A stretch of DNA of 64,000 nucleotides from Pannonibacter indicus (GTDB lineage Bacteria; Pseudomonadota; Alphaproteobacteria; Rhizobiales; Stappiaceae), in contig NZ_LIPT01000003.1 of NCBI RefSeq assembly GCF_001418225.1, positions 62,001-126,000 on the forward strand. Reading direction: 5' to 3'. Positions 1 to 8,861 of the stretch are shown here, piece after piece; position 1 is the first letter of the stretch; the number at the start of each line of letters is the position of its first letter. Both the position numbers and the translations under genes were made by a program. The notes beneath the pieces were generated by a model. It did no database searches. It was given only the letters and a program-made list of their open reading frames with translations, and was not told the DNA's origin.

Positions 1-75
1 CTTGCCGCCTACGCCCGCACCCCGGACCGCTTCGCCGTCGGCACCAAGGGCCGCCACTGGTCCGCGCAAGGCTGA
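1..75 (+). CDS. C-terminal end of an unidentified protein (5' partial)
   Basis: Frame 1 is open from the first base and ends at a TGA at 73-75, giving 24 residues (LAAYARTPDRFAVG... ending WSAQG). Codon use is GC3-rich like its neighbours, so this is probably the tail of a gene cut by the window edge. No motif is visible and no family can be named. Confidence 0.5.
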   Translation, partial: LAAYARTPDRFAVGTKGRHWSAQG

Positions 76-356
76 TGGTTTGGACGGTTTGGGACAGTCC
101 GCAGTTTGATTGCCACGGCACGGCGCTTCAGCCTCTCCCCCAAGTGGGGCCGTGTTCACATCTGAGCGCCAGTCAGGCACCAGTTCCCCTTGAGGGGGAG
201 ATGCCCCCGGCAGGGAGCAGAGGGGGGTAACTGACTGTCCGCTCATATGAGAGGTGGTGCTGTGCTGAAGCGCTGCTACCCCCCTCTGTCTGCTGGCGCA
301 GACATCTCCCTCTCAAGGGGGGAGAGGGGCTCTGCGGCAAGAGGAGAGAGCATCTG
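76..356. repeat. Intergenic inverted-repeat element
   Basis: No gene is visible in this 281-base gap. It holds a nested imperfect inverted repeat: CCCCTTGAGGGGGAGATG near 186-203 faces CATCTCCCTCTCAAGGGG near 302-319, and inside these AGAGGGGGGTA near 220-230 faces TACCCCCCTCT near 278-288. CTCTCCCCCAAGTGGGG-type tracts flank it. The transcript would fold into one long hairpin. I recall similar C-rich/G-rich intergenic palindromes from Rhizobiales genomes; no transposase is present. Confidence 0.6.
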
Positions 357-2843
357 ATGCCTGACTGGCGGTCACCGCCCCTGCCCATTGATGCGGCGCT
401 GCCGGAGCTGCTGGCGGCGCTTGCAGCGGGCAGCAATGCAGTGCTGGTGGCAGAGCCTGGTGCGGGCAAGACCACCCGTGTGCCGCTGGCGCTGCTGGGC
501 GCGCCCTGGCGCGGCGATGGCCGTATTCTGCTGCTTGAGCCACGCCGCCTTGCCGCCCGTGCCGCCGCCCGGCGCATGGCAGAAAGCCTTGGCGAGGAGG
601 TGGGCGGCACTGTCGGCTACCGGGTGCGTATGGAAAGCCGTGTCAGCGCCCGCACCCGCATCGAGGTGGTTACCGAGGGCGTCTTTACCCGCATGATTCT
701 GGATGACCCGGAACTGACCGGCGTCGCCTGCGTGCTGTTTGACGAGTTCCATGAACGCTCGCTGGAAGGGGATCTCGGTCTTGCGCTGGCGCTTGATGTA
801 CAGGGCGCCCTGCGCGATGACCTGAGACTGGTGCCCATGTCGGCGACGCTGGATGCCGCCAGTGTCGCAAGGCTGCTCTGCGGTGCACCGGTCATCGAAA
901 GCAAGGGCCGCAGCTTCCCCGTGGAAACACGTTATCTCGGCCGCAAGGCGGAAGAGCGGATCGAGCCGCAGGTGGTGCGGGCGGTGCGCAAGGCGCTTGC
1001 CGAGGAGCATGGCTCGCTGCTGGTGTTCCTGCCCGGTCAGGGCGAAATCCGCCGGGTGGCCGAGGCGCTGGAGGGTCAGGTGCCTGCCAATGTGCGCATC
1101 GCCCCGCTTTATGGCGCGCTGGACGGCAAGGCCCAGGATGCCGCCATCCGCCCGGCGAAGGAGGGCGAGCGCAAGGTGGTGCTGGCCACCTCCATCGCCC
1201 AGACATCGCTTACCATCGAAGGTGTGCGCACGGTCATCGACAGCGGCCTCTCCCGTGTGCCGCGCTATGAGCCGCAGACGGGGCTGACGCGTCTGGAAAC
1301 CGTGCGCGTGTCACGGGCAACGGCAGACCAGCGGCGCGGCCGTGCAGGCCGGACAGAGCCGGGCGTGTGCTACCGGCTCTGGGACGAAGCGCAGACACAG
1401 GCGCTGATGCCGGCCGAACGGCCGCAGATTCTGGAAGCGGACCTCTCCTCACTGGTGCTGGATCTGGCAGCCTGGGGCACGGCAGACCCGGCCACCCTGT
1501 CCTTCCCCGATGCCCCGCCCTCCGGCGCCTGGGCAGAAGCGCGCAGCCTGCTGACGCAGCTTCATGCGCTGGACGGCGAAGGCCGCCTGACGCCGCATGG
1601 CCAGCGCCTTGCGCGCCTGCCCATCGAGCCGCGCCTTGCGCATATGATCGTGGAGGCTGAGGCGCTGGGTCTTGGACGGCTGGCAGGCGAGGTGGCGGTG
1701 ATCCTGTCCGAGCCCGGCCTTGGCGGCATGGATGTGGACCTGCGCGAGAGGGTGAGACGCCTGCGCCGGGACAATGATCCACGCAGCCGCGATGCCCGTG
1801 CCCTTGCTGCCCGCTGGCAGAAGATGGCAGCTGAAGGCAGCGCGAAGACCGGGCAGGACAGCGATGGCGGCACGCCGGAACTGGCCGGTGAAGTGCTGGC
1901 GCTGGCCTTCCCCGAACGGGTGGCGCAGGGCCGGGGCCAGCGCGGCCGCTTCCGCCTTGCCAACGGGCGCGGAGCAGAACTGCCGGAAGAACATGCGCTG
2001 GCGGGTGAACCCTTTCTGGCTGTCGCCGACATTCAGGGCAAGGCCCAGTCGGGCCGGATCATGCTGGCAGCGCCCCTCGGGCTTGAGGCCATCGAGACGA
2101 TGTTTGCCGCCGATATCGCAGAAACCGATGACGTGCGGCTGGAGCCTTCCGGTCTGGTGCGGGCGCGCCGTGTGGTCCGGCTGGGGGCGCTGGAACTGGC
2201 CTCCCGGCAGATCTCCAATCCGGATGCATCGCTGATGGCTAAGGCGCTGCTGGGGGAAATTGCCCGGCGCGGTGTGGCGCGGCTGCCCTGGACCAATGAT
2301 CAGCTGCGCCTGCGCGCCCGCGCCGGTTTCGTGCGGGCCGCAGGGGCAGATCACTTGCCGGACCTTTCCGACGCCGCCCTTCAGGAAACGCTGGAAGACT
2401 GGCTGCTGCCCTATATGGCCGGGTTCACCCGTGTTTCGGACGTGGATGCCGCCTGCCTCGGCAATGCGCTCTCAGGTCTTCTAGGCTATGGCGGCGCTGC
2501 GGAGATTGACCGGCTGGCGCCATCGCATTTCACCGCGCCCACCGGCTCGCATGTGCCCATCGATTATGGCGCAGAGAGCGGCCCCTCCATTTCCATCCGC
2601 GTGCAGGAGCTATTCGGCCTCGCCCGGCATCCTTCCGTCGCCGATGGCCGCATTCCGCTGACGCTGGAGCTTCTGTCGCCCGCCCACCGGCCCATCCAGA
2701 TCACGCGGGACCTGCCGGGCTTCTGGGCAGGCTCCTGGGCGGATGTGAAGACGGAGATGAAGGGCCGCTATCCGCGCCACCCCTGGCCGGATGACCCTGC
2801 CTCCGCAGAGGCGACAATACGCGCCAAACCACGTGGAACGTAA
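357..2843 (+). CDS. hrpB: ATP-dependent helicase HrpB (DExH-box)
   Basis: 828 residues, the usual length of bacterial HrpB, a DEAH/DExH-type nucleic-acid helicase related to HrpA whose cellular role is poorly defined. Walker A AEPGAGKTT is at residues 32-40 and the Walker B/motif II DEFH at 129-132. Motif III (SATLD) and motif VI ([12 protein letters not shown]) follow, then the helicase-associated region and the HrpB-specific C-terminal domain. The ATG follows a purine-rich GAGGAGAGAG stretch. It stands alone, with a repeat-bearing gap on each side. Identification is firm; the RNA substrate is unknown. Confidence 0.93.
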   Translation: MPDWRSPPLPIDAALPELLAALAAGSNAVLVAEPGAGKTTRVPLALLGAPWRGDGRILLLEPRRLAARAAARRMAESLGEEVGGTVGYRVRMESRVSARTRIEVVTEGVFTRMILDDPELTGVACVLFDEFHERSLEGDLGLALALDVQGALRDDLRLVPMSATLDAASVARLLCGAPVIESKGRSFPVETRYLGRKAEERIEPQVVRAVRKALAEEHGSLLVFLPGQGEIRRVAEALEGQVPANVRIAPLYGALDGKAQDAAIRPAKEGERKVVLATSIAQTSLTIEGVRTVIDSGLSRVPRYEPQTGLTRLETVRVSRATADQRRGRAGRTEPGVCYRLWDEAQTQALMPAERPQILEADLSSLVLDLAAWGTADPATLSFPDAPPSGAWAEARSLLTQLHALDGEGRLTPHGQRLARLPIEPRLAHMIVEAEALGLGRLAGEVAVILSEPGLGGMDVDLRERVRRLRRDNDPRSRDARALAARWQKMAAEGSAKTGQDSDGGTPELAGEVLALAFPERVAQGRGQRGRFRLANGRGAELPEEHALAGEPFLAVADIQGKAQSGRIMLAAPLGLEAIETMFAADIAETDDVRLEPSGLVRARRVVRLGALELASRQISNPDASLMAKALLGEIARRGVARLPWTNDQLRLRARAGFVRAAGADHLPDLSDAALQETLEDWLLPYMAGFTRVSDVDAACLGNALSGLLGYGGAAEIDRLAPSHFTAPTGSHVPIDYGAESGPSISIRVQELFGLARHPSVADGRIPLTLELLSPAHRPIQITRDLPGFWAGSWADVKTEMKGRYPRHPWPDDPASAEATIRAKPRGT

Positions 2844-2847
2844 GTTC

Positions 2848-2910
2848 AAGCCTGTGCGGCGCCTAAGCAAGTTCAAGGCGTGATGTGCCAGCATCTCCAA
2901 GCCTTGGAAA
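2848..2910 (+). repeat. Dispersed intergenic repeat, copy A
   Basis: This is one of five related intergenic copies in the window. Shared blocks, in order, are TGCGGCGCC, TTCAAGGCGTGATG, CAGCATC and AAGCCTTGG. Copies D (40559) and E (50251) match best. Two short stems can form, one around TTGAA/TTCAA and one around GATGC/GCATC. It lies between hrpB and the DUF1186 gene. Confidence 0.65.
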
Positions 2911-2985
2911 AAGAGCTTGGCGGTCGCTTATCGGCGGCCTTCGTGGTAGATCTGCGTCAACTTCAGTTTCAAGAAAGTATCTGCC

Positions 2986-3846
2986 ATGACCGCCGCCGCC
3001 TTTGACCCCAAGGACATCATCGCCCGTTTCACTGCAGGAGAGGGCTTCCCGGAGGCTGACGTCCGTGAATGTCTGTCCACTCCGTCCGCCTCCGTTCCGG
3101 CGCTGATGGCCATCCTGGAAGACCGCGCCGCGGGCGGCACGGGTGAGCTCAGCCAGCTCGACGAAAAGGGCGATGCCTGCTTCCTCGCGCTGCACATCCT
3201 GGCCGATCTCAAGGTCACCGCAGCCTTCCAGCCCTTGATGCGCCTGCTGCGCAGCACCGATCAGGATCTTGAAGCTCTGTTCGGCGACTGCCTGATCGAA
3301 ACCATGGGGCCGATCCTGATCGCCCTCAATCCGGGCGGCTACAGCGTCTTCGAGGAAGGGTTCTCCGACCGCAACGCCGACGATTACGCGCGCGATGCCA
3401 TGATGGTGGCCTGGGCCTATGGCGTGCTCTCCGGCGAAGTGCCGCGCGATCATGCCCTCTCCGTGCTGAAGGCCTTCCCGAAGACCGTGCGCCCGGCGCC
3501 GGACAGCTATCTTTGGGGCAGCTACATCGGAGCTGCCGGTGACCTCGGCTTCGAGGAACTGGAAGAGCCGATCGCAAAGCTGTTCACCGACGGCTCGATC
3601 ATGATGGACGAGGGCGGTTTCCGTCCGGTGGACCCGGAAGACTTCGCCCTTCATCTGGAAGCGGCCAGCCTGTCGGAAGAAAACGAGGAATCCCGCGAGC
3701 TCTGGATGGTGTCGAACCGCTATTTCCCGTTCGAGGACACGGTCGAGCTTCTGGGCGAATGGTCCTGGGATGGCGATGAAGACGAGTGGATGGATGTGCC
3801 CTTCCTGGAAGCTGCCGAGGACGAAGAGCCCTATCTGCCGAACTGA
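2986..3846 (+). CDS. DUF1186 domain-containing protein
   Basis: 286 residues, acidic, predicted cytosolic, with no signal peptide or membrane segment. The pattern (FDPKDIIARF near the start, a central run of helical pairs, FPFEDTVELLGEW near the end) fits the DUF1186 family, whose predicted HEAT-like helical repeats have no assigned function. The ATG at 2986 follows a weak AAGAAAG. The 3' end overlaps the likely start of the next gene by about 50 bases, suggesting co-translation. The family call rests on recalled resemblance. Confidence 0.7.
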   Translation: MTAAAFDPKDIIARFTAGEGFPEADVRECLSTPSASVPALMAILEDRAAGGTGELSQLDEKGDACFLALHILADLKVTAAFQPLMRLLRSTDQDLEALFGDCLIETMGPILIALNPGGYSVFEEGFSDRNADDYARDAMMVAWAYGVLSGEVPRDHALSVLKAFPKTVRPAPDSYLWGSYIGAAGDLGFEELEEPIAKLFTDGSIMMDEGGFRPVDPEDFALHLEAASLSEENEESRELWMVSNRYFPFEDTVELLGEWSWDGDEDEWMDVPFLEAAEDEEPYLPN

Positions 3847-4759
3847 CGGCGGCTGGCTGCTGGTCCTTGCCGTCTACTGCCTTGCCGTCTGCTGCCTTGC
3901 GGTGCTTGCCCCGCTGGCCGCAGGGCAGGCATTGGCGCAGGACATGGGCGGCCGCTTTCGCATTGGTGTGGTCACGGCCGGGCGCGATGATGCCCGGTCC
4001 GAGGCCGAACCCTTCCGCGACGAGCTGGAATACCGGCTGGGCCTTCCGGCCGACCTGTTTCTCATGGACACCTTGGGCGAACTGACGGACGCCCTCATCG
4101 CCGGTCATGTGCAGTACGGCCGTCTGTCCGCCACGGCCTATGCGGCTGCACGCAAGGCCTGCGCTTGTGTCGAGCCGCTGGCCGCGCCCCGTGACGGGGA
4201 CGGGGCAGACGGATTTCACGCCATTCTGATGACCAAAGCCGGCGAAGTGCCCTCACTGGAGGCGCTGGCGGGGAAGCGGCTGGCCATTGGCCCGGCCCGC
4301 TCCACGGCAGCATTCCGTGTCCCGCTGGCCGGTCTTGCCGCTTCAGGACGCGATCCGCGCCAGTTTTTCTCCGCGCTTGTTCCCGTTTCCGGCCCTGAGG
4401 AGGGGCTTGCCGCGCTCTATGATGGCCTGGCCGACGCTGCGCTGGGCTGGTCCACATTGCTGGGCGAGGCAGACACCGGCTACAGCGCCGGAACCCTGAT
4501 GCAGGCCTATGACAGGATGCGGCTGGATGTGGGCCGGCTGACGGTCGTCTGGCAGTCGCCGCGCATTCCCTTTGCCGTGCATGTGGTGCGCTCGGATGTA
4601 TCCCCGGAGCTGAAGGACCGGCTGCGGCAGATGCTGTCCAGCCTTCAGGACGAAGCGCCGGGCGCCTATTTCGCCATCGAGCCGGATTTCGGCGGCGGTT
4701 TCGTGCCGGTGCTGCCGGAAGACTTCTCCGCCGTGATGCTGCCGCTGGAGCCGCAATAG
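3794..4759 (+). CDS. PhnD-like periplasmic substrate-binding protein, shortened by an amber codon
   Basis: From ATG 3794 this gives 321 residues. A hydrophobic stretch (WLLVLAVYCLAVCCLAVLA) followed by a QALAQ-D-type signal peptidase site indicates export. The rest follows the PhnD/phosphonate-binding fold: RIGVVTAGRDDA at the mature start, EYRLGLPADLF, GHVQYGRLSATAYAAA, and a middle LAGKRLAIGPARSTAAFRVP. No ABC permease or ATPase is adjacent. ATGs at 3770 and 3776 are also in frame; 3794 gives the smaller overlap with the upstream gene. The frame meets TAG at 4757-4759 but stays open for 30 more codons to TAA at 4850-4852, so the protein may be truncated relative to relatives. Ligand unknown. 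Confidence 0.65.
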   Translation: MCPSWKLPRTKSPICRTDGGWLLVLAVYCLAVCCLAVLAPLAAGQALAQDMGGRFRIGVVTAGRDDARSEAEPFRDELEYRLGLPADLFLMDTLGELTDALIAGHVQYGRLSATAYAAARKACACVEPLAAPRDGDGADGFHAILMTKAGEVPSLEALAGKRLAIGPARSTAAFRVPLAGLAASGRDPRQFFSALVPVSGPEEGLAALYDGLADAALGWSTLLGEADTGYSAGTLMQAYDRMRLDVGRLTVVWQSPRIPFAVHVVRSDVSPELKDRLRQMLSSLQDEAPGAYFAIEPDFGGGFVPVLPEDFSAVMLPLEPQ

Positions 4760-4865
4760 CAGGCGATGCTGAAGGACATCGCGGACCAGCAGGCCGCCGC
4801 CTCCGCCCCCTTGCCAGAAGACGGCGGAGCAAGGGATCTGCTGCCGCCGTAATGCCGGCTGCCGC

Positions 4866-6065
4866 TTATGCCCAAAGTGCCTTCACAGTATGCCGCCGGA
4901 TCATTTCCTCCTCGTTGGTGGGGACCACCATGAGGGTGACGGGGGAGGCGGGGGTGGAGATGATGCGGGCGCTGCTGCGGTTGGCATCTGCGTCAAGGTT
5001 GGCACCCAGCCAGCCGAGCGGGGCACAGACCGCCTGGCGGACGTTGACCGCATGCTCGCCGATGCCGCCGGTGAAGACGATGGTGTCCACGCCATCGAGA
5101 ATGGCGGCCATGGCGCCAATCTCGCGGCGGACGCGGAAGGTGAAATAGTCGATGGCCTTGCGGGCCGCTTCCGTTCCGGCAGCTTCCAGTTCGCGCATGT
5201 CCTGGCTGAGGCCGGACAGGCCCTTGAGGCCGGACTGCTTGTAGAGCAGGTCCGATATTGCCTCTGCCGTCATGCCCTTTTCCTGCATCAGATAGAGCAG
5301 CACGCCCGGGTCCAGCTGGCCGCAGCGGGTGCCCATGGGCAGGCCGTCGAGCGCGGTGAGGCCCATGGTGGAGCCGATGCTGCGGCCATCCTGTATGGCG
5401 CACATGGAAGCGCCATTGCCGAGATGGGCGACGATCAGCCGGCCCTTCGCAGCTTCCGGGTCCGTCTCCGCCAGATGCTGAGTGATGTATTCATAGGACA
5501 GGCCGTGGAAACCATAGCGCCGCACGCCCTCGTCATAAAGCGGGAGCGGCAGGGCGAAGGCATCATTGACCCAGGGGTGATTGCGGTGGAAGGCCGTGTC
5601 GAAGCAGGCGACCTGCAGCGCATCCGGGAACGCCTTCTGCGCGGCGCGGATGCCGGCCAGATTATGCGGCTGGTGCAGCGGGGCGAGGGGAACAAGGCGT
5701 TCCAGTTCCGCCATCACGCTGTCATCAATGACGGCAGGGGCCTCGAAGCCGATGCCGCCATGCACCACCCGGTGCCCGGCCGCTGAAATTCTGAGGCCCT
5801 CGAAGGCCTCGCGGATCAGGGCCAGAACCGCAGCAAGGGCCGCTTCGTGCCCGGCCGCCGATGCCGCTCCGGCAGGGGCTTCCAATGCCCCGTCAAGCCG
5901 CGTGCCATCGCAGGACCGCTGCGCCTTCAGCCGCATGGCCGTGCTGCCAATGCCTTCGACCTGGCCTTTCAGAAGCTCTGCCGTGCCCTGATAGAGGTTG
6001 AATTTCAGCGATGAGGAGCCGGCATTCAGCACCAGCACCGCCTGATCCATCTGTGCGCTGCTCAT
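4866..6065 (-). CDS. ackA: Acetate kinase
   Basis: 399 residues, normal for AckA, which interconverts acetyl phosphate + ADP and acetate + ATP in the cytosol. The nucleotide-binding start VLVLNAGSSSLKFNLY (residues 10-25) is followed by HRVVHGG, FHGLSYEY, HLGNGAS and VFTGGIGEH, the acetokinase signatures. Its ATG overlaps the stop of the upstream phosphotransacetylase-fusion gene by four bases, so the two enzymes of the Pta-AckA pathway are translationally coupled. Propionate or butyrate kinase activity cannot be excluded from sequence. Confidence 0.93.
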   Translation of the reverse strand: MSSAQMDQAVLVLNAGSSSLKFNLYQGTAELLKGQVEGIGSTAMRLKAQRSCDGTRLDGALEAPAGAASAAGHEAALAAVLALIREAFEGLRISAAGHRVVHGGIGFEAPAVIDDSVMAELERLVPLAPLHQPHNLAGIRAAQKAFPDALQVACFDTAFHRNHPWVNDAFALPLPLYDEGVRRYGFHGLSYEYITQHLAETDPEAAKGRLIVAHLGNGASMCAIQDGRSIGSTMGLTALDGLPMGTRCGQLDPGVLLYLMQEKGMTAEAISDLLYKQSGLKGLSGLSQDMRELEAAGTEAARKAIDYFTFRVRREIGAMAAILDGVDTIVFTGGIGEHAVNVRQAVCAPLGWLGANLDADANRSSARIISTPASPVTLMVVPTNEEEMIRRHTVKALWA

Positions 6066-7474
6066 TCGGCCGGGTCCATGTCACCGGTGACGATGGATGC
6101 GCCTGTGGTCAGCCAATGCTGATAGAGCAGGGCGAGCGCACAGGAAGCAAGACGTGCGCGGTCATCATCGGCGCGGCTGGTCAGGATCACCGGCACCTTG
6201 GCCCCGGCAACGAGACCTGCGGTCTCAGCATGGGCGAGGAAGGTCAGTTCCTTGGCCAGCATGTTGCCGGCCTCAAGGTTCGGCACGATCAGCACTTCCG
6301 CCCGGCCTGCCACGAGCGAATTGATACCCTTGGTGCGGGCGGCCTGCAGATCGATGGCATTGTCCATGGCCAGCGGCCCGTCCACGAGCCCGCCGGTGAT
6401 CTGGCCGCGCTCGGCCATCTTGGACAGGACCGCCGCATCAAGGCTGGAGGCAATGGACGGGTTCACCGTCTCGATGGCCGAAAGAACGCCCACCTTCGGC
6501 TCTGCGAGGCCAATGGCGTGGCCGACGTTGATGGCGTTCTGGATGATGTCCACCTTGGTTTCCAGATCTGGCGCGATGTTGATCGCGGCATCCGAGATGA
6601 GCACCGGCGTGGGGTGGCCAGGCACATCCATGACGAAGACATGGCTGATGCGCCGCCGCGTGCGCAGTCCACCATCGCGCTTCACCACATGCTTGAGCAG
6701 AAGATCGGTGTGCAGATGCCCCTTCATGACCGCTGAGGCACGGCCCTCATGCACCATGGCAACGCCGCGTGCGGCGGCATCAGCCTCATCGGGAACGTGC
6801 TCAATCTCGAAAGCCTCCAGCGGGGCCTTCAGCGACTGGGCCGTCTTTTCGATCTTCGCCCGGTCGCCGATCAGGATGGGGCGGATCAGGCCTTCGTTGG
6901 CAGCCAGCAGGGCGCCGCCCAGCGAGTTGGCGTCTTCCGGGGCAATCACGGCCGTCACCAGCGGCGGCAGACGCCGGGCACAGCTGATGAACCGGTCGAA
7001 ATGCCGGTGCCGCTCCAGCAGCAGCGAAGGCAGGTCCGCCGTGTCAAAGGTGATCTGTTCATCGGGCGCGGTGACGATGGCGATGCCGTCAGCCACCGGC
7101 GAACCATCGGCGCGCGTCACGCGTGTTGCAAGCCGCACGATCCGGTCCGCCTCCTTGGCAAGAACCTGCACGCTGACGTTCAGCGTGTCGCCGAGAAGGA
7201 CGCGGCCATGGAAGGAAAATGTCTGGCTGCGGTAGATGGTGCCGGGGCCGGGGAGGATGTTGCCAAGAACGGCGGAAACAAGCGCGCCGATCCACATGGA
7301 GGGCGCGAAGGGCGGCTCGCCGGTGCGCTGGCTGCCTTCTGCTTTCGGCAGGTGCAGCGGGTTGGTGTTGCCGGAGGCGTGAGCGAAGATATAGAGGTCG
7401 TTGGCAGTGCAGGTTCTTGAAACGGTTGCTGTTTCGCCAATCGTGATCTGGTCGTAAGTGCGGTTGCTCGCCAT
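6062..7474 (-). CDS. MaoC-like hydratase / phosphate acyltransferase fusion
   Basis: 470 residues from the ATG at 7474 (MASNRTYDQ), which follows an ACCGAGGCAGAG purine stretch; the frame stays open further upstream, but that part looks non-coding. Residues 1 to about 145 carry a MaoC hot-dog domain with FAHASGNTNPLH at 30-41, which holds the Asp/Asn-His hydratase motif. The remainder is a PTA_PTB phosphate acetyl/butyryltransferase domain (ANEGLIRPILIGDRAKIE, KGHLHTDLLLKHV, SDAAINIAPDL, GVLSAIETVNP). Proteins of this layout are usually annotated as bifunctional enoyl-CoA hydratase/phosphate acetyltransferase. With ackA it would turn an acyl-CoA into an acid with ATP gain. Confidence 0.88.
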   Translation of the reverse strand: MASNRTYDQITIGETATVSRTCTANDLYIFAHASGNTNPLHLPKAEGSQRTGEPPFAPSMWIGALVSAVLGNILPGPGTIYRSQTFSFHGRVLLGDTLNVSVQVLAKEADRIVRLATRVTRADGSPVADGIAIVTAPDEQITFDTADLPSLLLERHRHFDRFISCARRLPPLVTAVIAPEDANSLGGALLAANEGLIRPILIGDRAKIEKTAQSLKAPLEAFEIEHVPDEADAAARGVAMVHEGRASAVMKGHLHTDLLLKHVVKRDGGLRTRRRISHVFVMDVPGHPTPVLISDAAINIAPDLETKVDIIQNAINVGHAIGLAEPKVGVLSAIETVNPSIASSLDAAVLSKMAERGQITGGLVDGPLAMDNAIDLQAARTKGINSLVAGRAEVLIVPNLEAGNMLAKELTFLAHAETAGLVAGAKVPVILTSRADDDRARLASCALALLYQHWLTTGASIVTGDMDPAE

Positions 7475-7594
7475 GCGCTCTGCCTCGGTCTTGCCTGTGC
7501 CTGCCGTATCTGACAGCATTGCATGGCTTTTCGCAGCGATGATGACAGCTGCCCATGACACAGCTCAAAGGCGCCTGACGAAAATTCCGGCACT

Positions 7595-8200
7595 CTAATT
7601 AAATGTCACCTTGTCGCTCAGCCGGGGCAGCAGGAAGTAGGTGTCTTCCATGAAGATCTCCGCAGCACGCGGGAAAATGCTCTGCACCATGCTGGCGAAC
7701 AGGGGGACGTAGGTGTTGCTGGCGCGGCCAATGATGACGCTGGTGCCCGGTCTTGCTGTTCCCGCAGGGAAGGTGACCGGAGGAACGGAGCCCTTGCTCC
7801 AGGGGGTGCCGCCGGTCTGGTTCACGCTCCAGTCCACACTTGCCTTGCTATTGGAATCAAAGCTTACGCTGGCAATGACCACAGTGAGGCCATCGGATGG
7901 GAAGGGCTCCATGATGGCTCTGGCCGCCACCATGATGTCGGATATGTCGCCGGAGGAGAGGCTGGACGATTGCGACACAAGATCGGCCATCGAAAAGGCG
8001 ACTTGTGAGATCTTGCGCTTGTAGTTGAGCGCGGACGTGGTTTCTGCCGTGCCGATCATCACAATCAGAAGAAGCGGCAGGATGAGAGCAAACTCGACAG
8101 CGGCCACACCTCCCCTGTCGCGGATCAGGCGGCGGGTTGGAAATCCGTACGCGGCCAGGGCCTTGCGCAGCGGGGCAAGCAGGATGCGGAGGCTCACCAT
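7595..8200 (-). CDS. TadE/TadF-like pilus-assembly pseudopilin (second of pair)
   Basis: 201 residues from ATG 8200, which overlaps the upstream TadE-like gene by seven bases. Basic residues up to R29 precede GGVAAVEFALILPLLLIVMIG (residues 30-50), a TadE-type prepilin-like segment with the conserved Glu after the predicted cleavage Gly, then a periplasmic domain of about 150 residues. Minor pseudopilins of this kind are processed by the CpaA/TadV peptidase and are needed for Flp pilus biogenesis. TadF is the closer guess by position; a short TadG is an alternative. Confidence 0.78.
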   Translation of the reverse strand: MVSLRILLAPLRKALAAYGFPTRRLIRDRGGVAAVEFALILPLLLIVMIGTAETTSALNYKRKISQVAFSMADLVSQSSSLSSGDISDIMVAARAIMEPFPSDGLTVVIASVSFDSNSKASVDWSVNQTGGTPWSKGSVPPVTFPAGTARPGTSVIIGRASNTYVPLFASMVQSIFPRAAEIFMEDTYFLLPRLSDKVTFN

Positions 8201-8751
8201 GGGAAGGGCTCGTTCCGGAAGACGGCGGTGGAGATCAGCAGGCGTTCCATGTTGCCGGTGTCTCCGGCATTCGTCCGCAGCAGCGAGGTGAACATCGGCC
8301 ACCGGTAAATCACCCGCGCGACGACAATCTGTCCGCCTTTGCCGGTGGCATAGCTCGACCGGCCGGTCGAGTTACCGTCTGCATCGACAAGATCCGGCAG
8401 GGAGATCTGCGAGAAACTGTTGAAGACCCGTACGTCAATTTCAAGCCGGCTTTCATTGCAAAGGGCTGTTGTCAGCTGTGTGCAGACCGCAGCCCTGAAC
8501 TGTGCCTCGTTAAGCCCTTGCTGCTGTGCCTGACCGGTCTTGATCAGCCGGGTTGCATCAGCCACCGAGTTATCCAGAATCCGGTTGACGAAGAAGGCAA
8601 GGCCAAACTCGATGATGGCAAAGATGATGGCAAGGAACGGCAGGGCAACGATGGCAAACTCAATCGCCGTAGCGCCTGAACGGTCGCGCCGGAACGCGCG
8701 GAACAAGCCTCGTCTCTGTTTGCGCTGGCTTTCCTGCTGCACCTTCTGCAT
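8194..8751 (-). CDS. TadE-like pilus-assembly pseudopilin (first of pair)
   Basis: 185 residues from ATG 8751. A very basic leader (QRKQRRGLFRAFRRDRSG) is followed by ATAIEFAIVALPFLAIIFAI (residues 27-46), the TadE motif with cleavage expected after Gly26 and Glu at +5. The periplasmic part contains two cysteines (CTQ... and CNES) that may pair. It lies just upstream of the TadF-like gene and is divergent from the pilin operon, so it probably supplies minor pseudopilins to the same apparatus. Confidence 0.82.
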   Translation of the reverse strand: MQKVQQESQRKQRRGLFRAFRRDRSGATAIEFAIVALPFLAIIFAIIEFGLAFFVNRILDNSVADATRLIKTGQAQQQGLNEAQFRAAVCTQLTTALCNESRLEIDVRVFNSFSQISLPDLVDADGNSTGRSSYATGKGGQIVVARVIYRWPMFTSLLRTNAGDTGNMERLLISTAVFRNEPFPW

Positions 8752-8754
8752 TCC

Positions 8755-8860
8755 CCTGCCTAGAGCCTTTCGATGAAAGCGACGCTGCCGGACGTGTTCT
8801 ATCCATTTGGTTTCAAGCAAGTCCCGACGCAAAACCGGTTCCCGGTTTTGCTGAAATTGC
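8755..8860. repeat. Inverted-repeat element between cpaC-N-like and tadE-like genes
   Basis: A perfect palindrome with 10-base arms GCAAAACCGG / CCGGTTTTGC (8829-8851, 3-base loop) sits inside a block containing GTCCCGACGCAAAACCGG and GAAATTGCTCTAG. This resembles a small intergenic repeat I recall from Rhizobiales. The stem lacks a U-tract, so it is more likely an mRNA-processing or partial-termination hairpin than a true terminator between the two minus-strand genes. Confidence 0.6.
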
Positions 8861-8861
8861 T

